64,000 bases of DNA from Siphonodentalium dalli (lineage: Eukaryota > Mollusca > Scaphopoda > Gadilida > Siphonodentaliidae). Made by a program: the position numbers and the translations under genes. The notes below the pieces were generated by a model. That model ran no database searches and was not told where the DNA came from. It saw only the letters and a list, made by a program, of their open reading frames with translations. This document shows, in pieces, positions 56,154-64,000 of this stretch; position 1 is the first letter of the stretch; the number at the start of each line of letters is the position of its first letter. The DNA lies in NCBI GenBank assembly GCA_032622095.1, contig CP136069.1, positions 160,757,043 through 160,821,042 on the forward strand. Direction: 5' to 3'.

Positions 56154-57381
56154 ACCAGGGTAGGGTTCAGATAAAGGCAGCTATCACTTAATGATTTATT
56201 GCGGATGAACCAACCAGACAGAGATAATACACTTCAGGCCTCAGGGCCCTAAACAACAAACATGCAAACATATATAACAAATAGATGACTGATGACAACA
56301 AAATAAAATGTCGAGGTGAATAAGAGTGTGAAAATGAATGAAATGATCAAAGGCCCCTAACACAAAATCTATACCACCACTCGTATAAATATTTGTACTT
56401 TAATTATCGATCCAATCGACCTAGTTTATCTTTAAATATATAAGGGTTCCAGTTGAATTCAGATATATTTACATGTAAAGGTTTGTGGTACAGATCTTGA
56501 GTCAGAGGCCTGTGTTTGAGCTTGAACATGCAGACAGACATGTACGATACAATACATGCATGACACATACATTAATATTATAGAACAGGACTAATTACTT
56601 CCCTACTGATGCCTATCTAATAGATAATGATGATATCTATGTGTCAGGTATAGTTAGAAAACTGAATCAGTCTATTGTAAAACTAGATAAGGTTATATTA
56701 GTTATCTGATACTACCCGCCAAGCCGAAGGCCGCCAAAATAGAAGAATAGAAATAAAGACATATACTTTGAATTATAGAATGTGCGAGACCTTCAATGAA
56801 ACTCAAGTTGAGGTTGGAACCGAGTATGTGTTCTCTATCCTCAAATGACCAACAGTCGCCTTGCCACTATTAAAGTCATGTCTTCCAAAGAATGAAATGC
56901 ACAATCCAATCCTAACTAATGTCTTGTTCAGAATGACGCCCTCACTTAAGACCAATCCTACTCAAACCTTACTATTATAGATTCAAAAAGTTAAATTGAA
57001 ACTGAACTAACTTTGATTATACTAATCGGTTAACGACTTGCATTAGTAGGGACCTAATTCGTCTTGTTCCTTCATCATTTAGGTGAAGGTTATCTTCACA
57101 ATACAGTTCTGACTTTGGTGCTCCTTTGGTGTTAAAGACTCTATAAGTTCTTATAATTGTAGCAATTATAATAGACTACTTCAATTCAAATCAAATTTAG
57201 ATATGTACCTCTAGCTGGTTAGAACAAAAGTGAGACGGAATAGAAATATTGGCGCGGAAATATTTTTCACTCTTTGTTCGAATCGACCAATGAAATCGGT
57301 GAGCTTCCAGTGAGTAGATTCATGACCCCTGAACTAATGAACCCTGGGCATTAGGTTATTTGTAAACAAATAAGGCCAATG
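56154..57381. repeat. Dimer unit B (1228 bp)
   Basis: The same ends as unit A, joined head to tail with one AATG between. Its middle (about 56720-57150) contains a segment absent from A, so A and B are different deletion derivatives of one longer sequence. No coding or LTR signals (TG...CA) were seen. Confidence 0.9.
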
Positions 57382-57834
57382 TGAACGAAAACAAGCATAG
57401 AAGATGCATCTGTACAACAGCTAACTGCATGCGAAGTAAAATGTATGTAGTTCAATCTGTAGAGATGCTACCGGAATGTGTCTGTAAATAGCATGTAATT
57501 ATCTCGCAAGAATAAATCAGACAGGTAATTGAAGGCATTAATTACAGCAGCACTGTTACAAGTGAAACTACATACATTTTACTTCTCATGTCGTTAGCTG
57601 TGGTAAAGATGCATGTTATATGCATGTTTCTGTTCATATTCTGTCACCATTTGGTTTTCTATAACCAAATATGCCAGCAAAACACACCGTGCAAACTTGC
57701 CAGCATATGAACGTACCCTTATTGATGATAATATATTGACAATTGAAACTGTTTAGTCATCACCCTTAATGCTGACTAATGTATATCTGTCAGTGAGAGA
57801 TTATTTGATGCAGATAAAGTTATTTCTCTGTTAA

Positions 57835-58279
57835 CCCTTTACCCAACAAAACGGCCAAAAACGCCCAAATAAAGCTTCAACAGCCTTAAATACCCTGTGC
57901 CAATGCATTCTCTTATATATGCGAGTCGATCATAGGTCGCCTCGCATATATAAGGGAATGCATTGGCCTAACAACTTTTTATCATTTTTTTAAAATAAAT
58001 GTTTATTACAATTTTTAGGACATAAAATAAAAAACATCCATTACCCTGCAGGGAGCCCCACACATATATAGAAGCATATCGAAGAGTGTCGTCTGCTCAT
58101 GTTTGTCTGGGGCTCTGTATGGGTGAAATTATAAAATTGTTAAAGAATACAAGAAAAAATATTAAAATTGTAAAAAATTGTTAGGCCAATGCATTCTCTT
58201 ATATATGCGAGGCGACCTATGGTCGACTCACATATATAAGAGAATGCATTGGCACAGGGCCGTTCTGTTGGGTAAAGGG
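57835..58279. mobile_element. 445-bp TTAA MITE with hybrid interior
   Basis: TTAA lies at 57831-57834 and 58280-58283, with ends CCCTTTACCCAACA. Hairpins are at 57900-57966 and 58186-58252. Unlike the 382-bp copies, its centre (CATCCATTACCCTGCAGGGA, GTTTGTCTGGGGCTCTGTAT) is the inverted centre of the CCGCCATATC-type MITEs. It is a chimera of the two families. Confidence 0.92.
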
Positions 58280-58283
58280 TTAA

Positions 58284-59127
58284 CCGTGTGGCTTGACAAA
58301 GATTTGGCTTTGCAAATTTGCAACTAAAATTTGATTCAAAGGTCTGAATCACTTGAATGGTACACATTTGATGATCTCGAGCGCTAGTATCAATTATTCG
58401 CATAATGTATGTGTTGCATGCGAATGCAATTGTTCTATGTTTTGTTTGTATACAATTTAAAGTGGAATATGTTTGTTTTATGTAATAAAAGAGAAAAGCG
58501 GCGAGGATCTAGAGAAGAACACCAGCAACAGATACTCCTTTGCGAAAAGGGTCTACTAGTTTTGGATTAAGATTATCATTTGTTATGACCTGTGGGTGTG
58601 AAGGAAATATTTTGTAAGTATGCACGTATTTGACAACCGTTATTATGATGGTCAAATGGGCGGATATTTAGACAGAGTATTCTTCCCTGTTATGTGCTGC
58701 CATTGAAAACGTCTTGCTTATATATCGCTTCAGATCACTTAGGGTATTAGCAGTTGAACGCTTATCATATTAAAATAATATTTTTGGTATATATTTCTCC
58801 AGTTAATTATAAATTATTCCCTCAAAACTTATTGACCATGATGTTATATATGGACTTGAGACCATGGTTTAATCTAAGGCATATTAAATCACCATAATAT
58901 TGCAAAATACATATTCACCCTGCTACATGTATCAAAATAGTGCTATTTAAGCTATTGCACAATATAACAGTCTAAGTGTTTGTCTATAATTTAAAAATAA
59001 AAAAAATAAAAATGTATAAGCACCGAAAAAAAAACCCATGTTTTTCTGGGTCACCGAAAACCCACCCACCCCGGCCCTGTGTACGGATTTTTTGTCAGAC
59101 CCCCCCCCCGACATACAACATACATTA
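58284..59127. other. No gene; intron of arm 2 lectin gene
   Basis: Contains poly-A/poly-C stretches and a CCACCCCGGCCCTGTGTACG motif near 59060-59090 related to the dispersed repeat family. Homology with the arm 1 intron exists only for the first 45 bp after the PAN donor. Confidence 0.5.
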
Positions 59128-59144
59128 TCAACCACAATACTCAC

Positions 59145-59397
59145 CTGATGGTCCTGGTGCAAATGTTCCGCTGTTATCGTTCATCAGATAACACATCGTG
59201 TTGAATGTGAAAGACACGCAGTCAGGATTACTTAAACACATTCCACCACATTCAACATCTGACCAGGCTTTGAGGGTAGCAATGACACTATCCTCACAAA
59301 TATTTCCGTCAGTTTTCCAAAATGTCGTTTGTTGAACATCACATGCTACGAGCGATGACTGCAGATACCAAATCAAGAAACATGCATGGAATTTCAT
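59145..59397 (-). CDS. PAN/apple lectin, exon 1: signal peptide plus PAN domain (arm 2)
   Basis: The - strand ATG at 59395-59397 opens MKFHACFLIWYLQSSLVAC (signal peptide), then FWKTDGNICEDSV, WSDVECGGMCLSNPDC, SFTFNTMCYLMND and a GPSG end. The donor CATCAG|GTGAGT falls at 59145/59144, phase 1. All Cys of the arm 1 PAN exon are kept, and substitutions are scattered and mostly conservative, consistent with two maintained genes. The next compatible exon on this strand is CTLD exon A' at 41761, 17.4 kb away across many insertions. Secreted PAN-CTLD lectin function is inferred from the domains. Confidence 0.82.
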
Positions 59398-59572
59398 GCT
59401 TAATTCAACGAACTGCTTTCTATGAGAAACAAAATAGTAAATTACATTGCGAAGTTTACGTTATTCACCTCACCGACGAACAGAAAAGTTCTAACCAAAT
59501 GGTAGTCACCAACACAAAGTTGTCAAGACCGTGACTGTGATCTGACCTATCGTCCTCTCCTCTCTTGTGTGG

Positions 59573-59911
59573 TTAGCAACCTGGTTTGTTGTTTTTGTAT
59601 AGATACATTATGCTAATAACTTGCCCATGGTTTCGATCCGTAGCAGTTACTCCAAGTATCGACACTGTCGTGGCATTGATTGGGTTTTCGCTACTTGATA
59701 CTTTAGAATTCATGATACAAAGACCGTCAGAGCTGTATGCGTCAATATAATGATTTGTTTTGGTAATGATGTTCCCGTTGGTGCCATGGTTAAAGGAGAA
59801 AGTATATTGAAGAACAAAATACAGACTTTGATGACCATGTATCGGGAGGAGAACAGGAGAAAGATTAATAATAGCAGAGGGGACGGCGTTGCCGCCACAG
59901 ATATATATCAC
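59573..59911 (-). CDS. Gene X, terminal exon (arm 2 copy, longer open frame)
   Basis: The product is not recognised. The - strand frame is open for 112 codons: YICGGNAVPSAIINLSPVLL, NHGTNGNIITKTNHYID, SSDGLCIMNSKVSSSENPIN, SILGVTATDRNHGQVISIM, YLYKNNKPGC and stop. A possible AG lies near 59915. The last third aligns with 883-1047, where the middle is in another frame. With intact N-glycosylation-like NAT and balanced composition, this is the better candidate for the functional copy. It lies 176 bp before the PAN start codon and is therefore the end of the gene preceding the lectin in the duplicated block. Confidence 0.45.
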   Translation of the reverse strand: MIYICGGNAVPSAIINLSPVLLPIHGHQSLYFVLQYTFSFNHGTNGNIITKTNHYIDAYSSDGLCIMNSKVSSSENPINATTVSILGVTATDRNHGQVISIMYLYKNNKPGC

Positions 59912-59965
59912 TTATAATTACATAGGCGCTTTGTTTTATTTTAAACGGACATGCTTCAATAAGAT

Positions 59966-60226
59966 ATGATGACAAATATACTAAATATTGATGTATCGGC
60001 TTCATATGTTCTGAAAAATACTTGCCATGGTTGCAACCATTTTTCAGCTGTTTTCAAATTTGAAGTGCAACAAACGCTCTTTGTTTCTACAATATCAGGA
60101 AAAAGACTAACCCGGAACGCTCTGTTCTGTTCTATGCCAACCACATGGCTCTTGTTTGATTGGGACCAAAACACCGTCTTCAAAGTTGTATTTTGTATGA
60201 TTTCAATGCGTCTTTCTGGGACATAA
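59966..60226 (+). CDS. Family Y exon-like block, copy 3 (longest open frame)
   Basis: The product is not recognised. The frame reads ILNIDVSASYVLKNTCHGCN, HFSAVFKFEVQQTLFV, SGKRLTRNALFCSMP, TTWLLFDWDQNTVF, and stops at 60224-60226. Related blocks are at 8890-9252 (protein-level match to NIDVSASY-x-x-x-NT-x-H) and 24780-25055 (DNA-level). All are on the + strand, so the family does not follow the inverted duplication. It could be an exon of a small secreted protein family or a coding piece of an unrecognised mobile element. Confidence 0.35.
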   Translation: MMTNILNIDVSASYVLKNTCHGCNHFSAVFKFEVQQTLFVSTISGKRLTRNALFCSMPTTWLLFDWDQNTVFKVVFCMISMRLSGT

Positions 60227-60239
60227 TGCCCATAGAATG

Positions 60240-61840
60240 GTAATTCAAGTATTTATCGATCTATATCGATACTGGGGGAAATTCAAAAGCGAATATTTTT
60301 AGGATCAGTTTTGAGCGCAAATCGCCATAATTTTGACAGAAAGGGATTATTCATTAACTTACCAGGTGTACCTGTATGTGGAAAAAATCGACTGCCTGTT
60401 GATTAAGGATCGACCACCTCGAGACCCTCAGGGGTCAATGTGTTTAGGTAGATACACCGAGAGAGGGTTGACAACGGCGCTGTTAGAGCTTGGTACCAGC
60501 GAGAAAATCAACGGGTGGAATAACTCGCTGTCATAGTAATTATGACGACCATTTGTCACTAAATTGCACCGTCGACAGGGAACATAACTAATATGCCATC
60601 GCTACTATTATTATTAGTCTATGAGCTACTGTGGCAAATGTGAGCTTGTTTGTACCAAACTTGCGGGCAAATTTTCCTTGCGTTTTTTTTTCTAAAGCGT
60701 GGTACCGCTGACCTTAGAAAACTCATGATGGCAAACTGGAGTCCACAGCTTAATGCCTCAAATATGGGCGGAAGTACCACTACCATTCCCAGAACAAGAC
60801 GTGTCTATATATTGGTGGTAGGGTTAATAAATTTGTCGTTTTTCACACTTCCTTGCAAATAGTGAACGGAATGTGACATGTATTATGTTCAAGATAGATA
60901 CTACTTTCAGCTAATGTTAACATTTTGGCGTGACATCTTGCCATTAAGTTTTTTTGAAGGTCATAGGTCAATGCAGGATCGAAAATACTCATGTGTCCTC
61001 ATCTCATTCTGGGATGTCTAAACAGAAATATATTATAAATATTTCTGATGAAATACTACAAATACATAACCCTATAGATGTACAGTTCCCCCAAGACGAA
61101 GCAGCCTCATTCCACAAATCGCGGTGACATATTTTCGTAAACCCATGCACGTGTGTTTTGTTACAATATCGCTAAAATATATACACCACTGGTCAAGTGG
61201 TAATGCTAAGTTGCTACGATGCTGGTCGGACAAACTGATGCTGTTGAGAAAATACTTTGTCTAAAGTTGTCACTTTCGCCGTTCGAGGTTCATGTTTGGC
61301 TAATCAGAGTAAACAAAAGATAATCCAGTGGATGTATGAAATATTCAAGAACCGATATACATTAAAATATTTTGTTAAATGGCTGCGATGGTGCGTATAC
61401 AATGATAGAATTAGACACCTTGATTGTGGTCGGCTTCCGACAACCAACACACCCATGCAGTATTAAAATATTTTATAAGATGTGTTTTGAATGTTTTATA
61501 CACATAACGACTTTTTCTCAAAACACCGCGAAAATGGCTGGATTTTTGTCTTAACATCATGTGTTTGTACTACAAGCATCATAGTAGTTCAACAAGATCC
61601 ACACACATCATTGCAAATTAACAGGACCACTTGACCAGGGGTGATATAGGTCGCCTGTCTACCTACAATGGCGACATCCAATGGAGGGATAATACTAAAT
61701 AACGAGCACAAACGAAAACAAGTAAAACTAGTCCGAAATATACGTTCAAACTGACGTTTCCGTGTGTGCGTTGTATATATAGCATAGTTTAGTGGTATAC
61801 GTAATTTTATTAATTTATTTGTGTGAATTTAGATATTAAT
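60240..61840. other. No recognisable gene; block 60505-60620 repeated at 740-850
   Basis: Short frames at 60333-60536, 60650-60862 and 61257-61466 have no motif. AGGACCACTTGACCAGGG(G) at about 61622 recurs as a variant at 62607. Confidence 0.45.
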
Positions 61841-61849
61841 TGAGAGTTA

Positions 61850-62370
61850 TTTCCAATTTACCGCAGTCCCGCTATAGTGTCCGTTTATGTTTAGAAACTT
61901 GTTATATACAATCGCAAGGCCTGGTCCATTTCCGTATTCGCGTGGAAATAACTTATCCAATAAATAGATCCCATATCTGTCTGATTATTTCAATCACGTC
62001 ACCGAAAATGTGTATACTATACCGGGGAAACTCGTATTTTCAACTTAAATTAATTATTGTTATTATTACAATTTATCACTCTATATAGTTATTGATATTT
62101 AGTGAATTATTGATTTATTTATCTGTCGTAAGACTCTGCATTCTCCCAAATTGTGTTATATAATAATAATAATGTGTCAATGTCATCGCCTTATACCAGG
62201 GGCTGTAATGTAGCTTTACGCAAATATAGTGTCTAGTTATGGGAGAGGTTATTTCCACGCGAATGCGGAAATGGCCGAGCCGTTGAGAATGAATCTTGTT
62301 GGTTAACAGAGACAGCCTAGCTCCCCCAGCGTCGCTAATCTCCACGGATTTATGGTGAGGCGAAACACGA
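61850..62370. repeat. Inverted repeat / foldback, about 0.5 kb
   Basis: GGCC-TGGTCCATTTCCGTAT, TCGCGTGGAAATAAC (61918-61954) is matched in reverse complement by GTTATTTCCACGCGAATGCG, GAAATGGCC (62246-62276). Pairing is imperfect further in and out. The centre is AT-rich with an AATAATAAT run. No coding. Confidence 0.65.
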
Positions 62371-62379
62371 TTCTGGTAG

Positions 62380-64000
62380 AGATATGAAACAATATGATTA
62401 TTCGAATCGAGGAAAGTCATGTATCAAATATTCATGAACATATACATTTAAAATGTGTTAAGATATTGACATTGGCTGTGCCAAAGCGACCACGACCAAT
62501 GCCTGAATGTTTCAAAGATATTTATTTCTCCTCGAGTCACTCCTACTAACAAAAGAACGCGACAATGCATCGATCATTTGTCCACGTATATCGTACCAAA
62601 TATATCAGGACCACTTGATCACGATGGGTATCGAGTTTGACCGCGCGTCTCAGTGTTTTCTACCAGCCTTGCAAAGTGACACTGTTTAATATTGAATTAC
62701 TCTTAAGAGCGTTATATCCAATCCATCTTAATGGCTGCTTCATTTCTTAACATTTTGAAGGTTGTGACATTGCGCACCAGATAGCACCCGGTGTGACATA
62801 TACAAATGATGTAAAATATTATTTTTAGATGTTTAAGAGCCATTTATTCGTAAAAATCGCGGTTTTTGTAAAATGTTGCAAAATGAGACATAAAATTAGA
62901 GAAACACAATTTTTGGGCGAATATATGATTAGAGGACCCTTTAGCCATTTCCCTGGTTTCACCTCAACTTTTAGGCAGGCCTGCCATCCCCTTTGTTCCT
63001 ACTTAGGATTTCGGGTGTTTTTGGAGCCTGCATGCATCATATGCCAGATTCCGACTGCATAACTTCATATTATCCCAATTCCAGCGACATTTTACAACTT
63101 ACAGGTTTGGCAATTCCCAATTATAGCGTAAGCATTACCGCGAGCTGTTGCAACTAAGGGTGAGGGGTACTATCTTTGTAGCAACTCATGAAACCACTGC
63201 CAGTGACATTTCGGTAGCAACAGCTTACGGAATATCCGACAAGCATAGCTAAGCACGTGTATCTGTTAAGAAATATGTTATGCTATGTGATATGGGACTC
63301 GCATCCATCCACATATGTTTTACTATTCTTGTATTGAGGGACACTTGTCAGGAAAAAGTAACCATGTTAGACTATTTTGTTAATTATACATGGAAATGGC
63401 AAACTATATATTAACTTACTATGAAAAATCAAATCAGGCTATTGTATATTACAACGATTGTTTGTTGGATTGAGTTATCTCTCTTCAACCAGATTCATCC
63501 ATCACCAATAGCCACATGTATCTACAATAGCTACATGTGGCTATTGTAGCTATAATTGGTAATTGCCAGACCTGACTTAGTCCATTTTGATTCACATATT
63601 TTATTTAAACATTACGTTTCCGGAGTCTGTAAATGTGCAGAGAAGCCAACTAACGCCATTGAAATATTCCTATAATTAATGTCACACAATTGCACTTTAT
63701 CTACCAGTAAACATACAACTACGTACTCAAACTGCAGAGATTACCTCACAGCTCTCTGATAATGTCCTAAAACACTCATTTGATAGACCCCACTGTTTAG
63801 TAATAACCGCGATATGTGGTGATAATTTGCATAATTATTGTTTTTAATTTGCAATTAAACACGCTATGTATAAATTGTGTTATCACAGACATAAATCCGT
63901 TATATATATACGGTCTTATGCTAATATTGGAACTTTTTATATCAATAATGAATACCGTGGCCCAAATAGGTAAACCTTATGAATAGCCACTCTTTATTGT
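62380..64000. other. No recognisable gene; small hairpin at 63505-63547
   Basis: A stem CAATAGCCACATGTA with its reverse complement TACATGTGGCTATTG lies at 63508-63547. Frames at 62507-62689 and 62829-63062 have no recognisable domain. Confidence 0.5.

Larger units (their letters stand above)
55187..57721. mobile_element. Foldback element interrupted by a 2.1-kb dimeric insertion
   Basis: Outer inverted ends: TAAGGGTACGTTCATA ... CTGGCAAGTTTGCACGGT at 55187 and the reverse complement ending at 57721. The homology of the arms resumes across the insertion: left GGTGCCAGAATG joins right TGAACGAAAACAAGCATA, which pairs with the 57570-57660 arm (ATGCATC, CAGCTAAC, AAGTAAAATGTATGTAGTT). The pre-insertion element was thus a long foldback of about 420 bp. 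The interior insertion (55270-57381) is flanked by AATG. Confidence 0.85.

Noticed and set aside
55270-57381. Two LTRs of a retrotransposon
   Set aside because: The copies abut directly without internal sequence, primer-binding site or TG...CA ends, and differ in their middles. A tandem dimer fits better.
17357-58252. CRISPR-like spaced palindromic repeats
   Set aside because: The hairpins occur as single opposed pairs inside eukaryotic MITEs with TIRs and TTAA duplications. There is no regular repeat-spacer array and no cas gene.
1-64000. tRNA, rRNA and snRNA genes
   Set aside because: No cloverleaf with A/B boxes or conserved rRNA blocks was recognised by eye. A covariance-model scan would be decisive and could not be run.

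Overview
This window looks like animal nuclear DNA, not bacterial DNA. It is AT-rich, has no operons or long ORFs, and its coding pieces are short exons bounded by GT/AG splice sites. It is crowded with Helitrons, LINE fragments, hAT and TTAA-type elements, foldback MITEs and minisatellites. Secreted PAN/apple plus C-type-lectin (CTLD) genes, together with this TE mix, suggest a mollusc or another lophotrochozoan. That is inference; no single sequence proves the taxon.

The main structure is a large inverted duplication of one lectin gene. Arm 1 (+ strand, about 865-18660) holds a terminal exon of an unidentified gene X (883-1047), a signal peptide plus PAN exon (1223-1475), a CTLD N-half exon (14670-14801), an intron with a 33-bp minisatellite, and a CTLD C-half terminal exon (16865-17085). 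Arm 2 (- strand, about 59911-34990) has the same order: X (59573-59911), PAN (59145-59397), CTLD N-half (41630-41761), then two tandem copies of minisatellite intron plus C-half exon (38397-38617 and 37088-37300). Every junction is phase 1, so the exons can be joined in frame into a signal peptide-PAN-CTLD protein. The second arm 2 terminal exon is frameshifted. The first has changed residues at the sugar/calcium-binding motifs.

The repeats between exons are informative because one copy often serves as the empty site for another. A Helitron sits 41 bp before the arm 1 CTLD exon, and arm 2 retains the uninterrupted A|T target. A 628-bp TTAA element and a 382-bp piggyBac-like MITE each have an empty or near-empty site in the paralogous intron. 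A hAT element with a perfect 8-bp target duplication and a second 382-bp MITE are nested in a third Helitron copy. A 67-bp hairpin module occurs eleven times, plus one collapsed 34-bp perfect palindrome. It is carried in inverted pairs by MITEs with two unrelated kinds of ends.

Region by region: 1-2.1 kb RT scrap, gene X end, PAN exon; 2.2-8.2 kb Helitron-like 5' end, 45-bp satellite split by a LINE-containing segment, mosaic inverted repeats; 8.9-10.3 kb degenerate candidate exons; 11.7-14.6 kb Helitron; 14.7-18.7 kb CTLD exons and flank; 18.7-35 kb spacer of MITEs, a 21-bp inverted minisatellite, an RT fragment, an 80-90-bp array and two large TIR elements; 35-42.4 kb arm 2 lectin 3' end; 43.5-46.5 kb Helitron; 47.2-48.7 kb TIR element; 50.6-53.6 kb nested Helitron/hAT/MITE; 55.2-58.3 kb foldback element with a dimeric insertion, and a MITE; 59.1-60.2 kb PAN exon, gene X end and a repeated exon-like block; 60.2-64 kb mostly unassigned with one foldback repeat. 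No rRNA, tRNA, CRISPR or prokaryotic feature was recognised.
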